From positions 6,458,319-6,522,318 of the forward strand of contig JABAKD010000025.1 in assembly GCA_012845835.1 (NCBI GenBank): a stretch of 64,000 nucleotides of DNA, read 5' to 3'. This document shows, in pieces, positions 1 through 10,199 of the stretch (position 1 is its first letter; each line of letters opens with the position of its first letter). Both the position numbers and the translations under genes were made by a program. Under the pieces are notes generated by a model. That model searched no databases, had not been told where the DNA came from, and saw only the letters and a list, made by a program, of their open reading frames with translations. The DNA is from Undaria pinnatifida (taxonomy: Eukaryota; Sar; Phaeophyceae; Laminariales; Alariaceae).

Positions 1-560
1 AATACACTCCAGCTGTGAGATCGAAGATTTCGTCGAAACTCATCTTTGCAAGCTGTGTGTGATACTCCGATCGCGCGCATTACGAGTTGTGTGTCCTCAT
101 TAACGATTTAGGTCGGCGACTCCCCTTACAACTACAGTGTAGCTATCAGAGTCAACAGGGTGATTTTAGTCAGTCTGTGCGCGGAAACTATAAAACCCGT
201 TTCTGAGGGGGACAAAATCTGACAGCTGTGGAGGGAAATGTATCCTTTTATCAAGTGATTCTTGTAAGTCGAAAAACCGGTGAGGGGGGGGGGGGGGGGT
301 TTGAAGGACGTGGGGGCCTGGTTTTGATCAAAAGCGAGCGGGTTTGGAGGGGGGGGGGGGGGGGGTTGGGCGGGGGTGGGGCGTGTGGGGCAGCTCAATA
401 TGTGCGTGGAAACTATAAAATATTTTGAGGGGAGATAAATGTGACGGTTTTGGAAATAATGCATCAGTTTATCATGTATATCCTGGTGTAAGTCGTACAA
501 TCAGTGAGTAGAGAGAGGGTGGAGTGTTCGAGGGGGTGGGGTTAGAATGGGTTTATTTTC
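1..560 (+). repeat. F1 repeat, G-rich orientation
   Basis: This is a copy of the dominant repeat of the window. It starts with the terminal motif ACACTCCAGCTGTGAGATCG at base 4. The conserved core follows (GTCGGCGACTCCCCTT, then TGTGCGCGGAAACTATAAAA), and then two long G runs near 285-300 and 350-365. A second module near 395-500 repeats the GGAAACTATAAA and GATAAATGTGACGGTTTTGG boxes. No convincing reading frame is present; the glycine- or proline-rich frames here come from the G/C runs. Confidence 0.85.
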
Positions 561-584
561 TGGCATCGCCAGTATATGATTAAT

Positions 585-1240
585 ATGCGCGATCGGAGTA
601 GTACACAATCTTGCAAAGATGAGTTTCGACCAATCTTTGACTTCACAGTTGGAGTGTATGCTAATTTTTTATGTGATCTAAACCTCTTGAAAACACCCCC
701 CCCCCCCCCCCCCCGTTTATTCCTTTTTGTTTCTCCGCTCTCTCTTGCTCAAACGCCCCACCTAATATCGAAATCGGCCGGAGAAATAAAAACTTCCACG
801 CACTGGATATTAATATATTATCTGTCTAGAGCCCTCCATGCCGCAGCTGTAATTTCCACCCCTCCCTGCTTCCAACGCCCCCTTCATCCCTACCACCCGT
901 ATATTGCCTAGACCTAGCACCACGCGTACAGCAAACCTCAACATATGTGCGACCAAAAGCGCTTTCGCCCCCCCTCCCCCCCCCCCCCCCCCCGCCCCCC
1001 CCAACCCTTCCCCCACCCCCCTACCTCCTCATTCCGCCACCCCTCCCCCACCCCCTCAGACACTCCGCCCCCCACTCACTGGTTGTACGACTTAGAGGAT
1101 ATACATGATATACTGCTGCATTCTCTCCAAAACCGTCACATTTATGTCTTTAATCAAGGGTGCGGGAAAAAAACAATTCGAGACCCACACACACCCCCCC
1201 CCTACCCCCCCCCCCCCGGGTCAGCCGTCCGAAAAAAAAC
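585..1240 (-). repeat. F1 repeat, inverted, C-rich orientation
   Basis: This is the inverse of the F1 terminus (TTGCAAAGATGAGTTTCGAC at 613-632, then a degenerate AGTTGGAGTGTAT). It is followed by the C-tract modules, including CTAGACCTAGCACCACGCGT. With the preceding + copy it gives an inverted F1 pair around a short AT-rich stretch at 560-585. The proline-rich frames are a by-product of the C runs. Confidence 0.75.
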
Positions 1241-1244
1241 TTTT

Positions 1245-1930
1245 TTTTTCCAAAAGTAACATTGATTTCAAGCTTGTTGTCGATGGTTGGTCAGCAAGAT
1301 AGCACCCATGCACTGTCGCAACGACATATCCAGAGCGATTAAACAATGTATATCGTGCCTTCGGGCTGTTGTTGGTTGCTGTCTTGTTTTTTCAATTGTT
1401 TGTTCGGTGTGTTGTCGATACTTTGTGTTTTTCCACATTGATTTGTCTAGAAATCCTCGCCACACAAAACGCTACACCCAGCATGAGTTTAGCACGCCCG
1501 ACCCAACTTGCAAGTAACCTGAGCCAACCCAAATAAAGTTCACCACGCCACAGACAATGAGATGATGATGATTGCTGTAGACTACAAGTAGTAGTACTTC
1601 ATCCCCTTGCTCCCCGCCTCCGGCCTCAAGCTTGCCCCCCTCCCCTTAGCCAAGTTCGGCCGTTGCAACAGTCGCTGCGTTCAGACGCGGAAACATTCCG
1701 GCGTTTGGCCGCAAGTGACCTTCCCTCTCCCCGCCCTCGGCAGGGCTGCCTTGTTCCTCGTCTCACTCTACTTGTTCGAGACGCCTTTTTGAACCCTAAC
1801 CCGACCGGCCCTACTTACGCCCGAAGTTATGTTGTTAGAGGCAACCCCCCCGGCCGTCTCCCCGGCTGCCCCCCCCTCCCTCTTGTTGTATTTCGGCTTC
1901 CTCCTCCTCCTCTTCATCTTCTTCCCACTC
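1245..1930. other. Interval without recognisable gene or repeat
   Basis: I see no supported gene here. A T/G-rich part (1260-1560) is followed by a C-rich part (1600-1900). Short frames on both strands overlap each other and lack any motif I recognise. Confidence 0.5.
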
Positions 1931-2432
1931 TAAAATCAAGTCACTAGGTTCATATTGGAATTAGTGTTGCTTGGATTTTATGTAGGAATTAGTGTTGTGC
2001 CGTTGTTTGGATAGGATTTGACGGTGTATGTCGGATGTATGTATGTATGTATGTATAGTACTCCCTCCATACATAGTCCCACCACGATCACATCAAATAC
2101 ATACATACATACATACATACATACATACATACATACATACATACATACTCCTTAAGGACTTAGGGCACCTTCTCCCCCGACTCTGAAATCACGTCACTAG
2201 GTTTATATAGGACTTACTGTTGCTTGGATTTTATATAGGAATTAGTGTTGTGCCGTTGTTTATAAAGGATTGACGGTGTATGTATGTACTCCCTACATAG
2301 TCCAACCACGATCATATCAAATACTACTCCTTTTTTAGGACTTACTTAGTGCACCTTCTCTCCCCAATCTAAAATCAAGTCAATACGTTTACATAGGAAG
2401 TAGTGTTGCTTGGATTTTATATAGGAATTAGT
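1931..2432. repeat. Tandem duplication with tetranucleotide microsatellites
   Basis: A unit beginning AAATCAAGTCACTAGGTT is present at about 1931 and 2186, and again in part near 2369. Each carries GTGTTGCTTGGATTTTAT and GGAATTAGTGTTGTGCC. The first unit contains (GTAT)n at 2037-2056 and (ATAC)n at 2098-2150, complementary tetranucleotides that could pair. The second unit has lost most of the microsatellite. The array abuts the C-rich end of an F1 copy. Confidence 0.8.
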
Positions 2433-3062
2433 GTACTGAGAACCCCCCCCCCCCCCCCCCCCCCCCCCAGCCCCCCTCGGCCGGTCCAAAATGAAAAAAA
2501 GGGGGTGTGGGTCACGGACTTTATTTTTACGCACCCTTGCTTCAATGGATGAAAATTTTCCTCGCACAGATTGAGCTGCCCGGTCCGTCCCCTCCCCCCT
2601 TGATAAACTGGTGCATTCATTCCAAAACTGTCAGATTGATTTATCCGAGTGTGGGATTTATAGTTTCCACGCACAAATGGAGCTGCCCCACTCGCTCCGC
2701 CCCCCCTCCCCCCCCCCACCCCCGCTCCCTTTTGATCAAAACCAGGCCTCCACGTCCTTCAAAACTCCGCTCTCCCCTCACCGGTTGTTCGACTTACAGG
2801 ATTCACGTGACAAACTGATGCATTTCCTTCCACAGCTGTCAAATTTCGTCCCCCTCAGAAACGGGTTTTATAGTTTCCGCGCACAGACTGACTAAAATCA
2901 CCCTGTCGACCCTGATAGCTACACTACTGTAGTTGCAAGGGGAGTCGCCGACCTATATCCTTAATGAGGACACCCAACCCGTAATGCGCGCGATCGGGGT
3001 ATCACACACAGCTTGCAAATATGAGTTTCGACGAAATATTCGATCTCACAGCTGAAGTGTTT
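2433..3062 (-). repeat. F1 repeat, inverted
   Basis: A C tract at 2444-2468 opens the inner end. The usual modules follow in reverse order (TTTTGATCAAAACCAGGCC, the GCACAGACTGACTAAAATCA core, GGGGAGTCGCCGACCTATAT). The outer terminus is near 3030-3060 (GATCTCACAGCTGAAGTGT). Confidence 0.85.
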
Positions 3063-3089
3063 TTTTTTTTCTTTTATTATTAATATGGG

Positions 3090-3212
3090 TGCACCACAAT
3101 TGGTTTGTTTGTGTTTTTCCCGTGGGCGTATTCCTCAGCTCGAGAGACTCTGGAATTTGTCCTGTGACCACAGACTTGACTAGGCGAGTAAATGCGAGAA
3201 CGACAACAACAA
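3090..3212 (+). mobile_element. 3' tail fragment of LINE family L-a
   Basis: The segment matches the 3' end shared by L-a copies elsewhere in the window. It shows TTTTTCCCGTGGGCGTATTC, CCTGTGACCACAGACTTGAC and a terminal GCGAGAACGACAACAACAA. Only the last part of the 3' UTR is present, as expected of a severely 5'-truncated insertion. It sits directly beyond the outer terminus of an F1 copy. Confidence 0.65.
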
Positions 3213-4044
3213 ACCTTCTTCCGATTTCAACTCGGCAAGTGCCGTGAGATCCCTAAACACGTGCTAGGGTATATCCAAAACCACTGCGCGAACCCTCAAC
3301 AGATCTCGCCGTCATGCATGTGTCCGGTAGAGACACCAACAATCAGATAAACACAACTAACCACGCCGTCGAGAAAGTTTGCGAGCGCTTACATTTTCTA
3401 GTTATTTTACTCACATCCATGTCGTGGATCATTGACCAAAGCATCGCCGGTTTCACCACGCCCAGAAGCGCCATCGCGCTGAGAGAGAGTCGTCGCATAC
3501 GGTTTTAATAGATCACAAAGAAGCACACTGACTGGTCGATGACTCTGCTCCTCCGCCAACTCACCAGCAAAATCGCTTTCGGTTGTACAACAAGGCCTCA
3601 GATTGCCACGTGACAATGAAACATAACAATCAGCAGCAAATGAAATGACGAGGTAACCAAATACAAGCACAACCAAAACACGTACACGAGGTACAGCATT
3701 CAGGTTACGTATACCGCAGACTAAATGATAATCTACATCATCAGTACATGTATAGATTATACACAACACCCAAATCATAAGTGGGATGTAAGATTCGCAA
3801 TCGAAACCGTCGGTGGGTCGTGATCGACGAAATTCAAATTACACAAAAACCACAATCTCGCATTTTCATTTCGAGTGCCGCGTATGTTTCGCCGTATACC
3901 ACGCGCTACGAGATACGGGGCATATCGATAAGTTTTTTACGATTCTTTGGTGTGATGTCACGTTTGGCATGATACGTACCTGGTGTGACAGCAGTCGTAT
4001 GCGTTGAGTGGGGTGCCGTCGGAACACATCCGCGCGTGAAGTAG

Positions 4045-4366
4045 GGTGTGGCTATACGTTGAAGCATACGGCGGCGGGATGGTGGACTACCTCAAGCACA
4101 GCGAACTCAAGGAGTGGCATACGAACGGAGAAGCCATCCGGAGGGGGTATGCCGTCTTGGAGGCAACGGGGGGGGGAGGGGGGGGACAGGCGGAAAAGGA
4201 CGCCGCGGTGGTGAAGGCGTTAGCGGGCTCGCAGGGACGCCGAACCTTCTCCACGAGGAGAGCGAAAAAGGCATTCAAGACGTCGAAAAAGAGGCACGCC
4301 ATGGCGCAGGGGGGGGCAGAGAGGGAGGGGGGAGAGGAGAACGAGGTCGAGAACGTTGTGTCGTGA
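4045..4366 (+). CDS. Candidate terminal exon of an unrecognised gene
   Basis: An open frame of about 107 codons follows a possible acceptor (GAAGTAG just before 4045) and ends at a TGA. It begins with residues reading VWLYVEAYGGG. The centre (ELKEWHTNGEAIRRGYAVLE) looks protein-like, a glycine run follows, and the C-terminal third is rich in K and R. I do not recognise the family. The 700 bp upstream contain no exon I can join with confidence. The interval 3213-4571 is otherwise free of the window's repeats, so this may be a scrap of host sequence. The glycine run and the lack of a start codon argue for caution. Confidence 0.25.
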
Positions 4367-4571
4367 TGAGTGTGTTTTAGGTGCATACTAGTGCTGTACA
4401 AACCTTTTGTCTTTGTGACAGATTCGTCGGGATTGTTGTGCGCCTTGTGCATGTTTCCGTTTCTCTCGTGTTGGCGTTCTACCTTTGTTTATCACTGCCT
4501 TAGGGTTGACTGCCCCCGGCTGTGTTGTATATATGGTCAGACTAAATGTATGGATTCGTCGAGGTATATAC

Positions 4572-5153
4572 GTTGTTCGCCTTTACTTGATGAACTGATG
4601 CATTCCTTCAAACATCTGTCAGATTTTGCCCCCCTCAGAAACGGGTTATATAGTTTCTGCGCACAGACTGACAGGCATCACCCTGAAGACCTTGATGGCT
4701 ACACTGCTGTAGTTGTACGGGGAGTCGCCGACCTATATCGCCCCGGTGGCGTATCAGGTTATCCTCTAGCCTGGTACAGGTCAGTTTCGTGAGTTCGAGC
4801 CCCGCCGAGTGAATACTCGTATAAATTCGGTGGGACTTTTTCTTGTGCATAAATTGACTTGCGGAAAGCGCGAGAGCGTGAGTTAGCAACACTTGATGAA
4901 AAATCGACGAGCAGTGGGATTGCTGACCCTATGCGCGATAAAAATTAAAGCAAAGAACCGGGGGGGAGAAGGGACGACACCTGTGACCACGGCTTGTCCA
5001 GAAGCTGGAAAGTAAAAGTGTGCAAAAAAAAAAAAAAAAAAAACGTTAATAAGGACACACAACCCGTGGAATACGCGCGATCGGGCTAGGTATCACACAC
5101 AGCTTGCAAAGATGAGTTTCGACAAAATATCTCACAGATGGGAGTGTATTTTA
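4572..5153 (-). repeat. F1 repeat, inverted, split by a SINE
   Basis: The F1 core runs from 4572 to 4738, ending at GACCTATATC. It resumes at 5044 (GTTAATAAGGACACACAACC) and runs to the outer terminus near 5150. In intact copies the two halves are contiguous (CTATATCCTTAATGAGGAC). The SINE at 4739-5043 therefore inserted into a pre-existing F1 copy. Confidence 0.85.
4739..5043 (+). mobile_element. tRNA-derived SINE, full length
   Basis: The head looks like a tRNA gene: CGCCCCGGTGGCGTATCAGG, then a B-box-like GAGTTCGAGCCCC at 4791-4803. A unique body follows (GACTTGCGGAAAGCGCGAG), then a 3' part with CCTGTGACCACGGCTTGTCC and an A tail ending at 5043. Three related copies occur in this window, at 26.1, 34.5 and 34.8 kb. 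It has no coding capacity. Such elements are transcribed by RNA polymerase III and moved by a LINE's reverse transcriptase; that role is inferred from the class, not seen here. Confidence 0.85.
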
Positions 5154-5912
5154 AATTTCAAAATTTACGTTGGTAGGTTTGACGTTTAAGGGTGTTGTTG
5201 TCGATTAAGCGTTTGCGTGGTATATTTACAAATGTATACATTTGGTTCCCGTGCCGTATGAATCAGGTACGATAGAGATTGGGGGATTTCCGTTAATACA
5301 GATGGGGGGGGTTGTCCTGTGTAGGGGGCCTCGTGTACGACTTCTGTCAAAAATTAAAGTGCTACATGTAGCTAAAAAACAAATTACTCTACAGCTATCG
5401 ACCTGTCTCGACGACGCGGTCACGACCGTCGTGTCTCGACGACGCGGTCACGACCGTCGTTGTTCCACGTTCCATTTATTTTTCAAAAAATAAATAGTTA
5501 TCGCACAAAACGTGAATTGACAAATTGTTGTGCACACGTACTGCTGTAGACACTTTTTTCGTCGGGGTTTGTCTATTAACAGCTTATTCTTTTTACGCAA
5601 CCCATTTTTAGTGGGGTTCATTCTGTAGTGCGGGTTGTATAGTGCGGGTGCCCGGTATCTTGCGGATGAGATCGCTTGGTTCAACTTACACCCCGCAATA
5701 GTGCGGGTGTTCCACTTTTCGACGCACGCCTGCATAGCGGGTTTGGTTGCTTTCAGAACCCTTTATAGTACGGGTCTGACGTCGTAACGGCTTAGATGCG
5801 CGGTCAAACCCATAGAAAAGTTCCCGACATAAATACACAAACCTACCCTACCACATAGCAGGGGAATACCCGCACTGGCTATGAGAACAGCAACGGCAGA
5901 GGCACACGATGC
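5154..5912. other. Interval without recognisable gene; holds a 28-bp palindromic tandem pair
   Basis: No supported coding sequence. Two perfect head-to-tail 28-bp units lie at 5405-5460. Each contains a near-palindrome (ACGACGCGGTCACGACCGTC). A loosely repeated TAGTGCGGGT motif occurs at about 5636, 5651 and 5699. Confidence 0.6.
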
Positions 5913-5913
5913 C

Positions 5914-6112
5914 ATGTTGTTGTTGTTATTGTTGTTGTCGTTGTTATTGTTGTTGTCGATGTTATTGTTGTTGTTGTTGTTGTTGTTGTTTTCGCATTAA
6001 CCCACGACATCAAGTCCGTGGTCGCAGGACAGGCTCCGGTCACTCTGGGGCTGGGGAATACCCCAGCGGAAAAAACCCAAACAAACCGAAGGTGGCACAC
6101 GTATATTATACA
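5914..6112 (-). mobile_element. LINE L-a 3' tail with (AAC)n microsatellite
   Basis: On the minus strand this is the 3' end of L-a. The + strand shows an expanded, interrupted (GTT)n run at 5915-5990. CGCATTAACCCACGACATCA and GGTCGCAGGACAGGCTCCGG follow. The expanded trinucleotide run corresponds to the short AAC tail of other copies. An F1 terminus starts almost at once at 6118. Confidence 0.75.
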
Positions 6113-6117
6113 GAATG

Positions 6118-8005
6118 AAAAATACTCCCCAGCTGTGAGATCGAATATTTCGCCGAAACTCAGCTTTGCAAGCTGTGTGTGACACTCCGATCGCGCGTAT
6201 TACTGGATGCCTACCCTCATTGATGATATAGGTCGGCGACTCCCCTTGCAACCACAGTGTAGCTATCAGGGTCAACAGGGTGATGTTAGGCAGTCTGTGC
6301 GCGGAAACTATATAACTCGGTTCTGAGGGGGACAAAATCTGACAGCTGTGGAAGAAAAAATGCATCCGTTTAACAAGTGAATCCTGTGAGTGGAGTAACC
6401 GGTGAGGGAAGGGCGGAGTTTCGAAGGACGTGGGGGCCTGGTTTTGATGAAAAGTGAGCGGGGGGAGGGGGGGGGGAGAGGGAGAAGAAGGGCGGGACAA
6501 CTCAAATTGTGCGTGGAAACTTTAAACCCTTTGAGTGGATAAATCTAACGGTTTTAGAACAAAAAAAAAGAGAAGAAAAAAAATGCACCAAGTTATAATG
6601 ACGGGGGCGGGGCAGGCTAATCAGTGCATGGAAACTTTACATTCTTTTCAGGGGATAAATGTGACGCTTTTGGAAAGAATGCACCAGTGTAACATGTATA
6701 TCCTGTAAGTCGTACAACCAGTGGGTAGAGGGCGGAGTGTCTGAGGAGGTGGGGGGGAGGGGGGCGGGGCGGGGGGGGAGGGGGGGGGAGGGGGGGGGAG
6801 GGGGGGGGGGCGGGGGGGAGGGGGGGGGGCGGGGGGGAGGGCTTTCGATGGCACAGATATAGGGGTTTGGTGCTAGGTCTAGGCGATGGTGCGGTTGGTG
6901 GGGAAGGAGGGGGCGTTGGGGGCGGGAGGGGGGGGGGGGTGCTAAGAAGCGGCATGGATGGCCCTAGAAAGGTAATGAGGTGATATCCAGTGCGAGCAAA
7001 GGTTACATTAGGGGGGGTACCCCCATTTTCACTGGTGTGTTTGAGCCACTTGCACGAGTAGCTCTGTACCCTACGGATGAAGATGGTTTAGGCACTTGGT
7101 TTGGCGCAGCTTAGATCACCTGTGCATTGCGGATTGATTTCGTCAATGTAAAACATGAAGAAAACGTAAGGTTGCATAGGAACAAAGGGGTTACTCGCGC
7201 GAGTAACCCCTAGCCACTGAAATAAAAAGGCCCAAAAGGGGACCCCCCTACCGTAGCCTGGGTCTGCGTTCAAGTGTTGATTACTCTGGCGGATTTCGAT
7301 ATTAGTTGGGGCGTTTGAGCAAGCGAAAGTGAGGAAAGAAAAAAAAATGATGAGGGGGGGGGTGGGGAGGGGAAGGGTTTCCAAGAGGTTTAGGTTACGT
7401 ATAATATTCAAACACACTCCGACTGTGAGATCAAAAGATTTGGACTCCGATCGCGCGTATGAATTATATATGCAGGAGCTTGTTATACGCGTGGTGCCAG
7501 GTCTAGACGATCGTGCGTGAGGTGGGGAAGGAGGGGCCTTGGAGGGGTGCAAACTGCGTCATGAATGGCTAGAAAAATAATTACGTGATATCAACTGGGT
7601 AGAGGTGTTTATTATTCTGGCCGATTTTGATTGTAAGTCGGGCGTTTAAACAAACTGGGCGGAAAAACAAAAGGAAAGCGAAATATGAGTTGGAGCTGCG
7701 GATTGGATGACTAGAAAGTTAACATGATGATATCAGCTGCTGGTAGTGTTTACTACTCTGGTTGATTTTGATTTTGGATGGGGCGTTTATCATGAGGGAT
7801 CGGGGGAGGGGGGGGGCGGGCGGGACATTTCAATTTTATCATCTGCCTGGTAATGTTTACTATACTACGTAGAAGGTTAAACGTTAGATGCAGTATGCAA
7901 GCCAGTGTTTAGGTGTGTGTAGTAAACAACGTGTTGAACCTCCACAATTTCTTGTTGTACATGGATCGGAAAGAAAAAATATTTCAATCGATAGGTAAAA
8001 TCATG
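6118..8005 (+). repeat. F1 repeat array, interrupted by a MITE
   Basis: The terminus AATACTCCCCAGCTGTGAG near 6121 is followed by the core and several G-rich modules (long G tracts at 6750-6840 and 6920-6940). A MITE interrupts a module at 6995-7264. F1 resumes at 7265, and a related module set (GGTGCCAGGTCTAGACGATC; GATATCAGCTGCTGGTAGTG) runs to about 8005. Glycine- and proline-rich frames here are artefacts of the G tracts. Confidence 0.75.
6995..7264 (-). mobile_element. MITE, 270 bp, flanked by a TGCG duplication
   Basis: Non-coding element with imperfect terminal inverted repeats (outer end on the right: ACCGTAGCCTGGGTC; left end AGCAAAGGTTAC, degraded). It carries a perfect 24-bp palindrome around ACTCGCGCGAGT near 7187-7210. 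TGCG occurs on both sides (6991-6994 and 7265-7268). Uninterrupted F1 copies read CCAGTGCG once at this point, which supports a 4-bp target-site duplication. It is the inverse of the copy at 9506-9774. The superfamily cannot be assigned from the ends alone. Confidence 0.85.
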
Positions 8006-8017
8006 TAAGTAACATTT

Positions 8018-8820
8018 ATTTTTAAAAAATGAAAATACACTCCGGCTGTGAGATCGAAGATTTCGTCGAAACTCATCTTTGCAAGCTGTGCATTATATAA
8101 AAAATGAAAATACAGCCCAGCTGTGAGATCGAAGATTTCGTCGAAACTCATCTTTGCAAGCTGTGCATTTTATAAAAAATGAAAATACACTCCAGCTGTG
8201 AGATCGAAGATTTCGTCGAAACTCATCTTTGCAAGCTGTGTGTGATACTCCGATCGCGCGCATTACGAGTTGTGTGTCCTCATTAAGGATATAGGTCGGC
8301 GACTCCCCTTACAACTACCGTGTAGCTATCAGGGTCAACAGGATGATTTTAGTCAGTCTGTGCGCGGAAACTATAAAACCCGTTTCTGAGGGGGAAAAAA
8401 TCTGACAGCTGTGAAGGGAAATGTATCCTTTTATCAAGTGAATCTTGTAAGTCGAATAACCGGTGAGGGGGGTGGGGCGGAGTTTTGAAGGACGTGGGGG
8501 CCTGGTTTTGATCAAAAGCGAGCGGGTTTGGAGGGGGGGGGGGGGGGGGGGGGGAAGGGGGCAATTTGTGCATGTAAGCTATAAATCCTTTCGAGGGGAT
8601 AAATCTGACGGTTTTGGCACCAGTTTATTTTCGGGGGCGGGGGGGGGGGGGTTGGGGCGGGGGGGGGGGGGGGGGGGGCGTGTGATGGGGCAGCTCAATA
8701 TGTGCCTGGAAACTATACATTATTTTGAGGGGATAAATGTGACGGTTTTGGAAATAATACATCAGTTTATCATGTATATCCTGGGGTGAGTCGTACAATC
8801 AGTGAGTAAAGAGACATGAT
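8018..8820 (+). repeat. F1 repeat with triplicated terminus
   Basis: The first ~73 bp of F1, from TATAAAAAATGAAAATACA through GCAAGCTGTG, occur three times head to tail (8018-8090, 8091-8164, 8165-8240). Only the third unit continues into the rest of the element. The body has the usual core and G tracts at 8530-8560 and 8640-8680. Apart from the triplication it resembles the copy at 24.2 kb closely. Confidence 0.9.
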
Positions 8821-9285
8821 TAACTGTGAGAAAGAAGTTCGTATTGCCAAATACAACAGGCGAGATGATGTGGTCATGCATTGTCACCGCCATTGAGCAC
8901 GACCGGGAGAGGTGCGAATCGTCAGTGTTTTGAAAGAAACGCTTGGTGTACACGCGATTATTTACGTAACTTCGTCAGTGATACTTCGCTTGGCATAGGT
9001 TGGGAGGCGATCATGCAGACGGTATGTACGAAATATCCTACGTAATAGGTTGGTAGTGCGGTTTATCGCAATTTTAACATATCTGCCTGTGCTTCCTTTT
9101 CAAATTATTGTTGTCTCAAATGTACGATTTCACGGCTATGATTTTTACCGTGCCTATGTGGGGCTCTGAGGTCGCCAATTCCAAGACAGAGATACATCTT
9201 ACAAATAAAGCAAGCGAGGTGGGCATGCGATGTCACCACTATTGAACGCGAGAGTGACTTTACGTCGTTAGGCATATGCAACTGC
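8821..9285. other. Interval with no recognisable feature
   Basis: Between the end of F1 and the start of the L-a LINE I see no gene, no clear repeat and no simple sequence. Confidence 0.4.
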
Positions 9286-9505
9286 GTTTATATATCACAG
9301 CTGACGCAATCCATGCCTCCACCATGAAGATATAATAGTGAAATGGGGAGTCAGCCTACGATGTGCCAGGTTCACACTGGTGCATACGTCTTACTACTCG
9401 CGCCTGAAACAACCGACGATACCGCTAGCCACCCAAGATAGATTACCACGTACATATTGCACGTAGTACCTATCACTACACATACGCACGGCAGACGCAG
9501 GTCAA

Positions 9506-9774
9506 GACCCAGGCTACGGTAGGGGGGTCCCCTTTTGGGCCTTTAATTTCAGTGGCTAGGGGTCACTCGCGCGAGTAACCCCTTTGTTCCTATGCGATAT
9601 TACGTTTTCTTTATGTTTTACATTGACGAAATCAATCCGCAATGCAAAGGTGATCTAAGCTGCGCCAAAACAAGTGCCTAAACCATCTTCATCCGTAGGG
9701 TACAGAGCCACTCGTGCGAGTGGCTCAAACACATCAGTGAAAATGGGGGTACCCCCCCTACCGTAGCCTTGGTC
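9506..9774 (+). mobile_element. MITE, 269 bp, flanked by a TCAA duplication
   Basis: The ends are inverted repeats: GACCCAGGCTACGGTAGGGG on the left, and the reverse complement of the right end reads GACCAAGGCTACGGTAGGGG. Two internal palindromes are visible, around ACTCGCGCGAGT (9563-9580) and GAGCCACTCGTGCGAGTGGC (9701-9722). TCAA flanks both sides (9502-9505, 9775-9778). The same LINE sequence at 22.57 and 36.72 kb reads AAGTCAATTG without the element. The insertion and its 4-bp duplication are thus confirmed by two empty sites in the window. Confidence 0.92.
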
Positions 9775-10199
9775 TCAATTAGAAAAAAAAAACAAAGAAA
9801 GAAACTAAGAGAAGATAAAGAAAAGGAATAGAAAGAAAAGACAACGAAGTGAAAAAAGGAAAAAGGAAAGAAAATAATAGAAAAGACAAGAAACGCCAGG
9901 AAGGGCAAGACAAGAAGAGGAAGTAAGGATAGGAAAAGAGAAAAAAATTGTCATGCTAGCAGACCCGATGAACTGACTAAAGACGGCATTGGGCTCATAG
10001 AGGGTATCAAGTGCATCATCATCAATGGCACTGGGGAGAGAACGCCACATGGTTAAGAAGTCAGTGCGGTCATACGCTATCTTGTGACGGCCATTGGAAG
10101 GCCCACAAAGTTCAAGACGATGATGGCCAGACCCAGACTTCAGTCGTTTGATCATGACGCCCCCCCCTTCCCCCCCCTCCCCCTTCACCCCCTCCGCCA

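Noticed and set aside
904-1260. Several proline-rich frames of 60-104 codons
   Set aside because: They come entirely from C tracts of an inverted F1 copy, shift freely between registers and have no conserved counterpart in other F1 copies.
3407-3778. 123-codon minus frame with hydrophobic N-terminus
   Set aside because: No motif and no splice or start context. It is plausible by chance in a 1.3-kb unique stretch.
4739-4815. Candidate tRNA gene
   Set aside because: The B-box-like block is good but the cloverleaf is incomplete and the sequence continues into a SINE body with A tail. Other copies share the whole unit.
6617-6955. Proline-rich frame of 112 codons on the minus strand
   Set aside because: Built on the G tracts of F1; no motif, and the frame is lost in other copies.
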